Shown here: in pieces, positions 1 to 12,419 of the stretch
Position numbering within the stretch: the stretch's first letter is position 1
Layout of the letters: every line of letters begins with the position of its first letter
DNA from: Siderastrea radians
Lineage: Eukaryota; Cnidaria; Anthozoa; Scleractinia; Rhizangiidae
Reading direction: 5' to 3'
Length of the DNA: 64,000 bases
NCBI GenBank assembly: GCA_964017195.1
Contig: OZ024892.1
Span: forward strand, 5,148,366 to 5,212,365
Notes under the pieces: model-generated
What the model saw: only the letters and a program-made list of their open reading frames with translations
The model's database searches: none
What the model was told of the DNA's origin: nothing
Translations under genes and position numbers: made by a program

Positions 1-1732
1 TGCTAGTCCGCGTTTGACAGGGGCTCAAAACTTTAAGAACCAGCGACGGGAGTCTTTATTTGATCACCCCCTGTTCATTTTCGAGGGTTTCTAAGCATTG
101 TCTTTTGGAGTGATCGAGAGTGGAATCTTGTCTTCAAGTTGAAATGGCAATCGCCATTGTATCTCGTTGGAAAAAAGAGTAAGCTTTGATGCTTATTTTA
201 TTTGGATTATACAACCTAGCAACAACTATTGACCGAAACACTTGAAATCTATGAAAGTAATATATGCAGCAGTAAAGTCTTTGTGCTGCTGGCTTTAGAT
301 AAGAGGTTTCAAGCGAGCCAAGGCTTTTTTGCACGCTTCCTGCATGGGTTTGTTGGTCCAATATATGCAATCGACAAATGAATGATAAATATTTAAAAAG
401 CGCTATGAGAAATATTTCATAAAGTACTACGTGAAGTGTTTAGCGTAGACAATAATAGGTACCTCTACTTAGTTGTAACAACTCACCTCCACGGAACCTA
501 TGGGAACCTTAATGTTGTTAACAAAGACTGCGAAAGAGAGAGCAAAATGTTTGCTTAAGCTAGAGGTAGTTTTACAAGTATTAATTAGGTCGTCATTTTA
601 TGTTGTTTATGTTGAGCGACGCATGACTGCTGATTCACGTGCTGTCAATTCCTGTTATGAAGCTTGTGGTGAATGTCCATTGTTGTTTGGAAGCTTTAAG
701 GCCTGACTGTATGGATGTACGAAGGCCTTCGTAGCATTGCGTATAGTATGTATTTATGTCGCAATAAATTTTAAATATATTAATGCAACAATGCGTGGTT
801 ATTGATCATGACAGTTCCACTGAGGGCGTAATTGTCCATTCGTGCAGAGCCACGTTCGCTCAAAGACGGCGCTTTTAACATATCGTTGAATTAATCTCTA
901 ATAGAAGGCTGGAACGAGTTGAACATGTTGAAATGAGCACAAAAACTGATCAATTCAGAATATTTTTTTAATGAAACCCAATGCCCAACCACACCGACCA
1001 CGAACTTTCATTACGCTCCATCAGGCCAGAATCATTTGTGACGACATGACTTTGAAGATAGCAGATATTTTTGATAATCAACTGATAAAACACTTATAGA
1101 GAATGCCCTTAATGAAAACGATCGAATGAATCTGGCCAAAACAGAAGGAATATGTGGCTTTCCCACTGGTTAAATAAGTGTGTTGTACGTACAAGCATTA
1201 TAAGGGATGCTTTCCATCTGCCGAAACGTCGAGAAAATTCAGCTAGAAAGTCAACGTCTCTGCACCATTGATTTCAATGAGACAAAGTTTTTTCGAGCGA
1301 GGCCGATCCTTGATGTTTTTTGAAGACCTTGGCTACGACCAAATTATCTCTGAGTGTCTTAAAAAGTATTTACTCTCGCGAATATAAATAGATACAAACA
1401 ATATAATGAAAGGCAATCAGAACACGAAGCAAATAAATTTAAAAGACTTCAATGACTGGTTTTGGTTTTGCTTGTGGTTGATTCAGAAGTGGCGCAAGTT
1501 TTTTAACCTATCACATAGTGCAGCAAAGTAAAAACAAAGCAAGCGCGAATCATTTTCAACTCAACTGTAGTGTAAGGTGGAAGGGGGTGGGGGAGTTGCG
1601 TTATTCATCAAAATATCGGGTGTGAGTGTACTAGCCAGAGCTCCAAGTGCTAGCCTATTTTAGACTCCAATGCACATTGCTGAAATGACACTGGTGTTTT
1701 ATATACCATAGTCTCCGAAAATAATTCATTTT
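1..1732. other. no gene recognised
   Basis: Only short open frames without recognisable motifs occur here. The stretch is AT-rich and has no clear tandem repeat. It could include upstream non-coding exons or promoter of the HEPN-TPR gene at 3872, but nothing in the sequence shows this. Confidence 0.5.
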
Positions 1733-3735
1733 CTTTTTTTTTCTTTTTTTGTGTGTGTGTGTGTAAACCTTTAATATTATATTTTGTCCAGGAAATTTTA
1801 CAGTATTTACAATATATTCTTACTTAAAGCTGAATAAGAAACCAAAAAGAGGATGCATGGTAGTTCCCATTTTGCCAATGTTCAGCAATTATTCTCAATA
1901 CGGCATTTATTTTTGAGTTGAGTAGTAAACTCTTGGAGGGAGATGGCTTTGTTATTTAACTTAGTTGAATATAGATAGTGGCGCATAAAGAGGGTGGTAT
2001 AGTTAAGTTTCTTCGTTATTTTCCTATCGTATGAATCGGAAATAACACCAAATAACATTTCTTCTGTTGCTGGGGTGATCTGACACGCGTTTGCTGCGTT
2101 AAACCATTGCAAAACGTCTTTTGCAAATGCCTTCGTAAAAGAACATTCAATAAATGTGTGGTCAATAGAGTCGTTCTGTCCGCAGTATATGCATTCATCA
2201 TCCTTCTTGATACCAAATTTGAATAATTCTCTCTTCGTTACTATAAGTCTATGTATGAACTTGAAGTGAAACTCTTTGAGTTTCTTTTCCTTACAAACAT
2301 TTTTCAGCGACTTGAAGATCCTACACCAGGAATCTTCGTTTAGAGAGAGACTTTTACTCCACCGTTTGGCACCAGTTTGATTGTCTGTATGGGTTTTGTC
2401 ATTAAGTAATTTGTAAAAATCTTTTCACCTTTTTTTTCCCAGATTAATTTGTACAGTGTCATTCAAGTTGAAGATTTTATTATTGCTTGTGAAATATAGC
2501 TTGTTAAAGGTGGCAGTATCTTTTGCCTTTGTCAATAAACGGTTCGGTATTGCGCTAATTATTTGATAATACTGAAGAAAGTTAGTTGGCACCCGTATTT
2601 ATCAGAGAACTCCTTGAAAGTTAAGAAGTTTCCATCATTTTTAAAAAGGTCTTTAATAGAGACAACCCCTTTCTTGAACCATTCATTGATATATACTGGC
2701 TTCCCGTCAACTAGTATGTCTTTGTTGTTGAATAGAACTATATCTTGTGATTGGTCATAGCCATAGAGAGTTTTCAATTCATTGAAAGAGTCGAGTATTC
2801 TTTTATAAAAAACGGGTAGTTGCTTGAAGTACTTCGCATTATAGTTGCACCTCAGTATAAAATCTAGACCTCCCATTTTTCTGAAGAAATGGTTTGGGAC
2901 TGTGCACCAAATCCTCTTGCCTGTGGCCAGTAATCGAGCAACCCATGCAAGATTGAGCGATTTGAACATTAGTCCTATATCAGTCATGCGTAATCCACCT
3001 TTACTGGTATCTTGATAGAGTCCTGATCTTTTTATTTTGTCTTTCTTGTTTTTCTAAAGAAATTTAAAACATTTTGTTGTAACAGTGTCTTCGATTCCTG
3101 CAGGAACGACAAGATTTGATGCTGAATAAATAAGTTGAGATAAGCCCAGGGTTTTGATTATCATTACTTTTCCAAACAGAGTCAGATCCCGTGCACTCCA
3201 CATATCGAGTTTTGTTTGTAATACTTTTAGTTTTTGATTAAAATTAAGCTCGTTGTTTCTTTTCTCGTCATACAAGAAGTGAACTCCAAGTATTTTAACG
3301 GGACTGCGCATCCACTTCGTTCCAAGTGGGTTGTTCGTATTATTTGCCCATTTCCCTAACCAAATCGCCTTCGTTTTCTTCACATTTAAACACAGACCGG
3401 CTATCTTGCCAAACTCTTCTACCAATTTCAAGGCCCTTTCCAGAGAAGCTAAGTCAAGCTTAAGTCAGCACAAAAAATGTTGGTGTCATCCGCAAACAGA
3501 GACAATTTGACTTCATTTCCGAATATCTTGATTCCATTGTAACTTGGGTCCTGACGGATTTTATGAGCTAGAATTTCAGCTGAAAGAATAAACAGGTAGG
3601 GAGACAGGGGGCAACCCTGTCTCCCACCTTTTGACGGTTTAAACCAGTCGGTTGCAAAGCCGTTATTAAGCACTGTACTCTCTATGTTCGTATAGAAAGT
3701 GCTAACCCAATAATTCATGTAAATGTCTTTAAAAG
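1733..3735 (-). mobile_element. decayed non-LTR retrotransposon (LINE), 5'-truncated
   Basis: Read on the minus strand this is the 3' part of a LINE ORF2. The 3718-3449 block has the reverse-transcriptase motif GGRQGCPLSPYLF followed by FADDT, the palm-domain active-site pair. The 3431-3054 block carries the thumb-like segment with LNVKKTKAIWLGKW. The 2987-2559 and 2216-1882 blocks give the C-terminal region, which ends with a CxxC-type knuckle (CIYCGQN...H...C). The frame is broken several times by shifts, so the copy is dead. The 3' end runs into a short CA/A-rich tail (about 1738-1765), the usual LINE tail. The 5' end is truncated near 3735, about 135 bases upstream of the coding exon at 3872, so it lies in the intron or 5' flank of that gene. 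Confidence 0.9.
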
Positions 3736-3871
3736 TGCAGTGGCTATTGCGTGAATAATTTTAAAGCAATAACTGTCTTCCCTTCTTTTAATTTGTATGA
3801 CTTGATACTCTCTTTGTTTCTCAGGAGATCCAGAGGTTGTTTCCAATCTCCACAATTGCTTATTAGCAGAG

Positions 3872-6044
3872 ATGGCCTTGCAGCCATATGGAGACGAAGA
3901 GTTAAATTATTTCAAATTCTCCTCAATCATGTTGAACGAATTCCCCAAGGCCCTACGGCAAGCATTCAAGACTATGTGGGACAACACCTTTGGACATCGT
4001 CCTGGTTTCCAAAAATGGGATGACTCCAATGCTGTGAGAAATTTCTTTGCGTCTGAGGAGGGTGGTTTAACTAGAGTTCCTGTACATCAGTCTTTTAATG
4101 AATGGGATTGTACTGCCTTGTTCCAGGCCACTATCTACGCGGGCTCCTTTGCTTTACCAGACAGCAAAGGTGACCAAAAAACACTCAGTGATTTGTACGT
4201 GAAGCCCCGTGGCGTACCTCCTGGAAGTTTCCATACATATGTGGTGAGTCCAGGCAGAAATAATGCTGAAACCTTTGCTCTTGCAATTGATCAACTACGT
4301 CTTCTAAGAAATTTGCTTTGTCACTCGAGAAGTTCAGAGATGGACAAAACAGCATTTGACCAGTGCATCCAAGAAGCTGGAGATGCGTTCAAAGCTCTTG
4401 GAGTCACAACTAACTCCACTGATGCCATTGAAAGTTTGACCGAATCGGACTTTCCCACAAATGAAGTTCGTAAACTGGAACAAGGTATCAAAGAGGAAAC
4501 TCGGGCGTACATCACGTTTCTCGAGGCTACGAGGTCAGGTATTGAGGAGTTGTCGCAGAAAGTGGAAAGCACTGCTAGCAAAGAAGACATCGCCATATTG
4601 GAACAAAAGATTGATGAGCTGATAACAGCTCAACAAGAACGTGGCGCTCAAACAAAAAGCTCAGGTAACATCTTAACCCTTACTTGTGAATATGACAGAA
4701 TTCCTTCCTTCCTGCGTACAGATGTTTCCTATTTCCTTTGCTTAAGAGACGCCTGCGCGCAGGCTACAAGTCCTAAACTTCTTTATCCTCATGAGTTAAC
4801 TTCACATCGTTTAACCAAGTAGCAACTATTCGTAACTAAGTTGATCAGGGCGTATGAAAAGCACAGCTGATTGAGCATCGCCACTTTAAAATTTTCTTTA
4901 ACTCGTTTTACCGAAAACGAGCAATGCCTAGTTGCATCACAGCCATTTGTCTAAAGGTTAATTTCCACTGCTGCGTAAATTTTACGTGCGTACGGGCGTG
5001 AATTTAACTGGCTTTACGTGCGTAAATAAAATTAGAGACGATGTATGAACGGCTTGCGTTAACGTAAAAAGATGAAAGTTTTCAACTTTTTACGTTTGCA
5101 AATAAGCAAGAATGGAGTATTTTACCAACTTGATATCACTACTCTTATTTTCGTTTTTTGAAGGTGCAAATCCATCTTTTCCTCCTCTGGTAGAGGAACA
5201 TCCCTCCATAGCTGACAGCTGTCACACATTTTGCACAGAACGTGTTGCAGGCGAATTTCCGTCCGCTGTTCAGTCTGCAAAGCATGCGTTGAAAGCCACA
5301 GCTGACAGCTACCACTCGCTTAGTGACACACAACGTGCTGCAGGCGACTTTTCGTCAGCTCTTCAATCTGCACAGCATGCTCTGAGTATCAGATTGAAGC
5401 TGTTTGGAGAAGAACACCCAGCCACAGCTGACATTTACCATTCCCTTGGTGACACACAACGTGTTGCAGGCGACTTCCCAGCAGCTCTGCAGTCTGCACA
5501 GCGTGCTTTGAACATCAGACTTAAGCTGTTTGGAGAAGAACACTCAAGCACAGCTGACATTTACCATTCCCTTAGCTACACACAACGGACTGCAGGCGAC
5601 TTTCCCTCAGCTCTGCAGTCTGCACGGCATGCACTGAATATCAGACTCAAGCTGTTTGGAGAAGAACACTCAGCCACAGCTGATATTTATCATTCCCTTG
5701 GTGACACACAACGCGCTGCAGGCGACTTTCCTGCAGCTCTGCAGTCTGCGCAACATGCGTTGAACATCAGACTTAAGTTGTTTGGAGAAGACCACTCAAG
5801 CACAGCTGACACTTACCATTCCCTTAGTGACACACAACGTGCTGCAGGCGACTTTTCCTCAGCTCTTCAATCTGCACAGCATGTTCTGAGTATCAGATTG
5901 AAGCTGTTTGGAGAAGAACACCCAGCCACAGCTGACATTTACCATTCCCTTGGTGACACACAGCGTGCTCTAGGAGACTGTTCCTCTGCTCGTCAATCGC
6001 ACCAGCGTGCGTTGAGGATAAGACACAAATTGTTTGGAAAATGA
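3872..6044 (+). CDS. HEPN (DZIP3/hRUL138-like) - TPR repeat protein
   Basis: Two coding exons, 3872-4664 and 5164-6044, join in matching phase 1 across a 499-bp GT-AG intron to give 557 residues. The start ATG lies just after an acceptor-like TTAGCAG, so a non-coding exon upstream is likely. Residues 1-195 resemble the DZIP3/hRUL138-type HEPN domain of cnidarian proteins, with an R-4x-H motif at R146-H151 (RNLLCH), the RNase signature of active HEPN domains. Residues about 195-262 look like a coiled coil. Exon 2 encodes about 6.5 TPR units of 42 residues of the kinesin-light-chain/nephrocystin type (core GDFPAALQSAQHALNIRLKL). The first unit lacks the IRLKLFGEE stretch. Both family parts are used in RNA and innate-defence proteins; a role here is inference. 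The final stop is TGA after LFGK. Confidence 0.8.
5228..6040 (+). repeat. 126-bp tandem coding repeat (TPR units)
   Basis: Units of 126 bp (42 codons) repeat about 6.5 times inside exon 2 of the HEPN-TPR gene. Adjacent and alternate units are nearly identical in DNA, including silent positions. The first unit carries an internal deletion. This points to recent unequal crossing-over or gene conversion rather than old divergence. Confidence 0.85.
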
Positions 6045-6231
6045 GACTTACGCACAAACAAAATATTTACTGGCAATCAAAAGACAATACTCACCGAACC
6101 TTTAGTGCATGGAAGTTGGCTTACATCCCGTCAGCCTCTATTATTTTAAAATGATACAACACTTATACCGGTGCTGTAGGTTCTACACAACCATCAGTCA
6201 GTCAGTCATCTAATAACACATCATAGTGAGA

Positions 6232-6450
6232 CCTGGTACCCTTTAAGCCCCAGTTCAAGTCCCCTTTTTTAAAAGTCCCGGAAGGCGCAAGTATCTAACG
6301 TTTCATAAAAATGTCACTGCCTGGTCAAACATGCAAGTCACGATAATGAAAGACATGATCAACAAAGACGAAATCTCTCGAGGTTTAAACAAATTCTCCC
6401 AACAGGTGTCACAAAATGAGATGAAGGCTAGTAAGGAGAATATGCATGTT
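6232..6450 (+). repeat. dispersed CCCTTTAAGCCCC repeat, copy 1
   Basis: This copy begins CCCTTTAAGCCCC and ends near AGTAAGGAGAATATGCATG. The same roughly 200-bp sequence recurs at about 50124-50240, 50582-50790 and, truncated, 59740-59830, with an opposite-strand partial near 46803-46870. It contains no ORF. It is a short non-autonomous dispersed repeat, type unknown. Confidence 0.7.
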
Positions 6451-7345
6451 TTGTTGTGGCTCTAAGCGTTCAAAACTAGGTACTATTACAGGTAAAATGT
6501 ATTAAGGAGGTGAACAAACTGCGAATGAAACGCTTCAATGCAGTGTCACGCCAGATACGAAAATTATTTAAAACACCCTGTTTGTCACTAATAACATGTG
6601 GAAATGTATTTCCATCTAACAAAGTGGAACTGGACGTTGAGGGAAAAGGGTAAGGCCCCAGTGATAAAAAAGGCAGTTAAAAAACAAGACTGACAGACGT
6701 AAATATTTCGCCTTAAAAGCTTAATAATCTCTCAAAGGTCAAATCGCCTAAAATCCATGCACAGGCGCACCAGTAAAGGTAGAGTGTCTGTGGTACCATT
6801 AAAAACCCAATCCACACGGCGGTTAATTTGTATTTGTTTTTAACTATACAAAACCCTGCATTTACACTGATGCTTGAGTCCATATCTCGGTTATTACAAG
6901 ATTTCAATCGCAAAAAGATACTTTACCTCCAAGGATTTGACCATGCCCAGTGGTGACACTTAACCGTCAAAAATCGATTATCGTAGGAGGCTTTCGGCTG
7001 TTTTTGGCACATTTTGACAAACTTCAACAGATTTTAGACAATCTTTTTAATACCCTTGCTGACCCTGAATTAACCGGCAGAGGTCTTCAAGTCTTCTCAG
7101 ACGCATTGCGTGAATCTACTTTGCCAATAGTCGTTGTGCGCTCTTTCCTACGTGAATATATAATGATTATTAATATAAATCTAATGGCGTTCTATCATAA
7201 ATGCTGCAATCTGATTGGCTAGCCTACTCGCTATCTATTCCGTGATAGACAGTGAGTAGCGAAAAGGTGAGTGGCAGGCGCAGTCTTCAAAATAACAATG
7301 CAGTTAAGTAAAACTTTTCACTTTCGTGGTATATTGGTCGAGATT
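6451..7345 (+). other. no gene recognised; one unassigned open frame
   Basis: A 90-codon frame at 6950-7222 has protein-like composition around FLAHFDKLQQILDNLF, but no known domain and no convincing splice partners. I cannot tell a relic exon from chance. Confidence 0.3.
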
Positions 7346-7460
7346 TATACTAAAACAATTAGATTATTCGCTCTCGATTTCTATGCGTGATAGTTGATTC
7401 GGCCTTCGGCCTCATCAACTATCACGCTATAGAAATCTCGAACTCATAATCTAATTGTTA
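7346..7460. repeat. palindromic hairpin element
   Basis: The left arm ACAATTAGATTATTCG...GTGATAGTTGA pairs with the right arm TCAACTATCACGC...ATAATCTAATTGT around a GC-rich centre (TCGGCCTTCGGCC). It is a compact inverted repeat of about 115 bp, most likely a foldback MITE. Confidence 0.7.
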
Positions 7461-8017
7461 AATATTGGCATGAATATCGTCCACTTGAGCAGGGCTTAGC
7501 AATGCTTCAAGAAAATGCCTTTTCATTTCTTAGGCAGGCTTTGTGAAGGATAAATTTGTACTAGCTTTGTTGTCAGTCATGGTCAAAGATTACGAGCGAT
7601 TATTAGTGATTCAAAAACGTTGATAACATTAACCATTAGTATGATAATTCACAAAATATATACAGTTGAGCCACTTCAGATGCCCATGCTGTTGGAGCGG
7701 AAATGCCCCATATCGGATAATCAATCAACTGTGCCTGGAGCACGAAATGGTAAACAACACTGCTTTTAATTGGCTTCTCCTAAATTCCGTCCGTTTAACT
7801 GTTATAATGTCTGATGAAGGTTGAAGACAAAGCTGCAGGTAGGATTTAGATATTCACTGAAAGGGCTGTTTTTTCGACAAACACTTGTCAGAGTGAGACA
7901 CTTTTATTGTTAAGCAGTATCAGTGTTATCATGATCATGGACGATTTTCGGTTGCTCGTTAAACGCAACATTTTATTATTTATTTACCATTACAGCAACC
8001 CCTCGTATTGAGGATTA

Positions 8018-8344
8018 TCAGCCGGTGTGGTCAGCAAAAAAAAAATGATAATAAATAACAACAAAAGCGACAACGTAACAAGAACAAAACTTGATAACTA
8101 GTTGGTGGGTGATTTTAGACACGTTGATTCGGAATTTAGCAGGATCAGCAGAGAGAGTGAAGACATACTGAGGCAGTGAGTTCCACTGAACTATAGTTCT
8201 AGGATAAAAAGACAGTCTGTGAGAGGTAGTAGAGGTGGAAATCGGGATGAAGGAGTGATCATGGAAATGTCTACTTCTGCGGGTTGGTGAACGCAAATTG
8301 TCGCCTGGATTCACTTCAACATTAAAAAGATGTGCAAAGTTCAC
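8018..8344 (-). mobile_element. LINE 3' fragment (C-terminal tail of RT ORF)
   Basis: The minus-strand frame ends with the pattern typical of LINE ORF2 C-termini in marine invertebrates: RSRHFHDHSF, then SFYPRTIVQWNSLPQ. No catalytic RT motif is left; it is a dead 3' fragment sitting in duplication unit 1. Confidence 0.75.
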
Positions 8345-8594
8345 GGGGAATGACTAAGAAAATTAGGATCAGTAAAGAAAACTGTAGTTTTGTCCACCTT
8401 TTCAAGCTTCACCGAGAGCATGTATGCAGTTGTCCGCCAAAACTTCACCTTGCATTCTGCTTCAATGGTACAGGAGTTAGTCCAAGGGTTTTGGGAGATC
8501 AGTTGCTGCGGCTTTGTCATACGCTTCTCTAAAGTCGTCAGCTTCTATCATTTCAGTAGGCTTGTTGCAATTACTGGGCTGAAAACCTGGTAAC
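8341..8594 (-). pseudogene. frameshifted copy of small Cys-containing exon
   Basis: This is the duplicate of the exon at 9191-9452. From an acceptor TGTAAG it reads LPGFQPSNCNKPTEM, then EADDFREAYDKA, and hits a stop unless the frame shifts by one near the GCAGCAACTG run. After the shift it continues PWTNSCTIEAECKVKFW and VKLEKVDKTTVFF, matching the sister copy. The frameshift may be real or a sequencing error. Family unknown. Confidence 0.55.
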
Positions 8595-9190
8595 CTTACA
8601 ACTGAGACCGTTTTCTGAATACTACTGCTCGAAATAGCGTGTTACAAACGATTATCCTTGATGCAAAAACCGTCTTATATTATCAACAAAATCTATACCG
8701 TTTAGCCACTTCAGATGGCATATTCTACATACGCACCCAACTACATATAAGTAGTGTTTAAGAGATGTTTGTTGGAGCGGAAGTGCTGCATACCGGATTA
8801 TTCAATCAACAGTGGGAGTTCTAGTTCGGAGCACGAAATCGTAAACAACACTGCTTTGCCTTACTTCTTACTTTTCTTTTTTGTCAGCTTAACTGTCAGG
8901 AAGGTTTTAGATGTCCACTAACAGTGGTGTTCTTTCGAAAACCAAATGTAAATAAAATCAAAGACTCGTTTGTTGAGCAATATCAGTGTTATAATGATCA
9001 CAGACGGCTTTGGGAATTGAACGTAACATCAGAAAAAAAAAGATGTAAAAGATGTATACAGTCATAGAATAACTGTAAAGTTTCATTTAACATTCATAGA
9101 ACTTTACTGACAAGTCATGTTCAAAGCTAAGAGCCAATGCAGCAGACTGCATATTTCTCAGACAACGTTTGAGTGACATTTAGCGTTAAT

Positions 9191-9452
9191 CTAGAACGAG
9201 AAATTCGCAGGATATTTAACTTTAAGCGTGCCGTGATAGAAACAAATTGTGTTGTTATCCACCTTCTCAAACTTCACCGGGAACACGGTTGCTTGAAAAC
9301 ATCTCACACGATAATCTGCCCCAACGGTAGCGCAGTTGGTGGAAGGGTTTTCGTCGATATATTCTGTGGCTGCGTCATACGCTTCTCTAATATCGTCAGC
9401 TTCTTTTACTTCAGTAGGCTCGCCGCAATTACTGGGCTGAAGACCAGGTATC
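9191..9452 (-). CDS. terminal exon of unknown small cysteine-containing protein
   Basis: An open minus-strand exon follows an acceptor (TTTTAAG|GATACC) and stops with TAG at 9191. It encodes about 87 residues with motifs PGLQPSNCGEPTEV, IREAYDAATEY, NCATVGADYRVRCF and VKFEKVDNNTICFY, with four cysteines. Upstream exons, which would supply a start or signal peptide, were not found. Conservation of the same reading frame in the copy at 8341-8594 supports a real coding exon. I do not recognise the family; extracellular cysteine-linked protein is a guess. Confidence 0.45.
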
Positions 9453-9520
9453 CTTAAAATTCCCAAGCGAATACTCTGTATGCTGCCAGCTACAGCCATA
9501 GCAAAGGAATAACTGTTCAA

Positions 9521-10460
9521 AGTTCCTAAGACCCGAAAGCGGAAAGAAACCAGTGTTAATTATATGGGTTTTTATCTTCTGCATCGCACGTAAGTTGATA
9601 AAGAAATATTTAAAAGTGAAGTGTCTGACAAGACATGAGGCTAAGTCTTACCTTTTCAAGCAAAACAAGAACTTTGACTCACTGACTTCGTGCTATAGTA
9701 AACCGCAAATGACGCAAAGCAAGTATCAAAAATGATTGACAGACTGAAACGGGCAGTTTATACGCGCATACTGATTTGTTTTTCGGGTGCACTGGGTACG
9801 ATTTGTTAGGCGTAGTAAGTTCTTGTAATGATCAAAAGTGCAACATCCTCAACATCATGAACCGAGAAATTTTTCCCTTTTTGAGTATTAAAACTTGATT
9901 TAACTTTGGACTGCGATGCTCGTAACTTTTGCAAAAACAGTTCAACTGTCAGCATGCTGAAACCACTTTGTCCGTCGAAGTCAAATTTTATCTACTTCCA
10001 TTGGAGATCCACCCGCAGTTGACGGAAACTATTCGATCGTCGAGTCGAAATGTTATATAGTTCGTGATTCGACCGTTAAGGCGGCAAAATACTGTTCACA
10101 AGTGGTGATAAAATATCATGATGATTCCGCCCGTTGAGAAAGAACGTCTTTGCCTCTAGAGGCAATCTATTTCACCACCGAGAACAAAAAATGGTGAGGC
10201 AAAGTATTAACTGAGTTATGCTCCTTCTCAAAATTACTGTTGCATGTAATAATTTATCTTTAGCACTATTGAAAATAAAGTAATAAATTTTTGCTAAGCC
10301 ATAGAACATGTAGGCTGATTTCCAACCGTTTTGTACACCCATGTCCCTCTGCGAGGATTAGAATGAAATCCAGACTTGCTAGAAGTCGAGCCTATAGAAA
10401 ATGAAAAAAATTATTTATTTATGTAACAGTAAATCACTCCACCATTTTAGTAAAATCGGC
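9521..10460. other. no gene recognised
   Basis: No exon-like open frame or clear repeat was seen here. Confidence 0.4.
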
Positions 10461-11056
10461 TATTAACCCTCCGGCGTACAAGAGGGGGGGGGGGATGCCA
10501 CACTCCCATGAGGTTTCTCGTGAATTTTTCCAAGGCGAATTATTATCTAGACCTGCCATTTTCAGTAGCTGTGTGCATATCCCTTTGACACATTTTGACA
10601 CAATTTTAGTGAGAATCGGTTACTATGGTTACGAGATATGACGTCATAAGTAGTAGGTGGTCAAGCCATTTTTGAAGAAAAATGCGTGATTTTTACCCTT
10701 TTTAGGAGAAAATGCAAAAAAATTCAACTAAAAAAAACAAAATGTTTAATTATGTCATATTCTACATGTCAAGCATCAAAAATTCCAATTTTCAACGCTT
10801 TTTGACAATTTCTAATTTTCGGTAAAATCCAAGATGGCGCCCAAAATGGCGGCCATCTTAGATGACGTCACAGGCCCCCAGCAGCGTGGCAACCCATAAT
10901 ATGTACCTCATCTTGTAAAGCACATCACAGGCTGTCTACTAAAGGCGAAATCTTTTCGAAATATTGTAACATAACAAAAACCCAAGGGGCTCCATAATCC
11001 CCCCCCCCTTGTACCACGGTGGGGTGTGACTTTGCTTGTACGTCCGAGGGTTAAAA
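10461..11056. mobile_element. MITE with TTAACCCTC terminal inverted repeats
   Basis: The left end TTAACCCTCCGGCGTACAAG and the right end GTACGTCCGAGGGTTAA are inverted copies, each followed inward by a G-rich or C-rich run and related CACTCC/GGGGTGTGAC sequence. The interior (about 590 bp total) is non-coding. It is a non-autonomous DNA element. Confidence 0.7.
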
Positions 11057-11609
11057 ATCTACAGTTAGTTATGGTATTGAAGAAATGATAACTATTTTCA
11101 AAAATCGGCATATCGAATCATCCACTGAAATGTTCCACTCCACGTACTCTGCAACAACTGCCATAATGAAATTCCTTGTTCTTAGTAAATGGCAGTTATT
11201 AAGGCATTTGTAGCATGAATAACACAATAAAAAGGGATTGTTTTCTATAGAGTACTTAAAAATTGTTATTAACTACAAAGCTAATGGCATTTAAATGCAC
11301 GGCATTTTTAAACCTCCCACATTACGCGAACTTTTACTAGCACAAAGATATTATCAGTTATAATGTAGATCTCTTTTTATTGGCATGGCAGGTTTGTTAT
11401 GAACTGTTGCAGTAAGCGTTCACGCAAAGAGCCTTTGGACCAAGGTATGCCCGACTTTACCATAAAGTTGTTACCGCATTAACAAAATTACTACAGACCA
11501 AATTTAAGATAGGAGCTGATATAAACTAAAGCTAAGGAGCAAAAGAAGCATTTCAAGGTCGTGACCGTCATCTTTAGTAGCAGCGAAAACATAGCGCAAA
11601 ATTCAGTGG

Positions 11610-11610
<1 letters not shown>

Positions 11611-11641
<31 letters not shown>

Positions 11642-11645
11642 ATAA
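11611..11645 (+). repeat. (TTTA)n microsatellite
   Basis: A short run of TTTA units within low-complexity T-rich sequence. Confidence 0.7.
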
Positions 11646-11799
11646 CTTGTTTTGTTTCTTTGTTAGTTTGATTACTTTGGAGTCAAATTTGACTGTCTTC
11701 TGAAATTTTGAGAAGTCGATAAACAGAAAGATGCAGTTCCAAGCCGAGTGGCTGTTGGAAAATCATGACGTAATTCGCATGTCATGCGGTCGGCCGGGG

Positions 11800-12215
11800 G
11801 GGGGGGACTCCCTATAGTGGGCTATACGGGGAGGCTCCGCCCGAAAGGGGCGCCGCCTTTTTTAAGCTCGCAGTATACTAAAGGGTAGGGAAAATTGCCA
11901 TTTTAGTATTCGAAGGGGTCACAAAATCAGCTGTAAAAGTGGACGAAATGGTGGCCAAAGCGAAGTATATCAAAGGGTGCCACATTTTGGCAGAAATGAC
12001 CAGGATGACTATGCAGCTGAATCACGACTGAAAACCCGGAAGAAACGTGGCGATTACAGAAAATTCTATTGTTTTGGCTTATCCTTGAAGTATAAGAAAG
12101 GGGTGCACTGCAATTTTGCTCTAGGTATATCAAAGGGGTACCATTTGGGCAAAAATTATTATACTAAAGGGTAAGGGTTTGAACCTCCGGGAGGATCCTC
12201 CCCGTACAAAACTTT
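11800..12215. repeat. dispersed CTATAGTGGGCTATACGG repeat, fullest copy
   Basis: It begins CTCCCTATAGTGGGCTATAC with GGGGAGGCTCCGCC and ends GGTTTGAACCTCCGGGAGG...CCCCGTACAAAAC. Shorter relatives occur at about 27885-28200 (same strand) and 60020-60135 (opposite strand). Copies share the inner phrase AAAGGGTAGGGA. Non-coding; class unknown. Confidence 0.65.
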
Positions 12216-12419
12216 ATTGAGCGGCCCCTCCGGGGTGGTCGGTCATCATCCCATTTTACGTAACAGAAAGGAAACCACCTCCGAGTTTCATTGTCATAGC
12301 TTTAACGTTCTTGAAATTATGGAGGGGAGTTCAGTCAGCTTTCCACATATATTTGGCCTGTTTGTCGCGGGAAGATTAAATCGGATTCATCCACGCGCTG
12401 TTCCTACCTCGGCTTTGTA

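Larger units (their letters stand above)
7660..9510. repeat. tandem segmental duplication (two ~0.9-1 kb units)
   Basis: Unit 1 (about 7660-8640) and unit 2 (about 8700-9510) share ordered blocks: AGCCACTTCAGATG, TTGGAGCGGAA, ATCAATCAAC, GAGCACGAAAT, GTAAACAACACTGCTTT, ATCAGTGTTAT, and the small exon on the minus strand. Unit 1 also holds a LINE fragment (8018-8344) that is absent from unit 2, so the LINE arrived after the duplication or was lost from unit 2. Confidence 0.7.
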
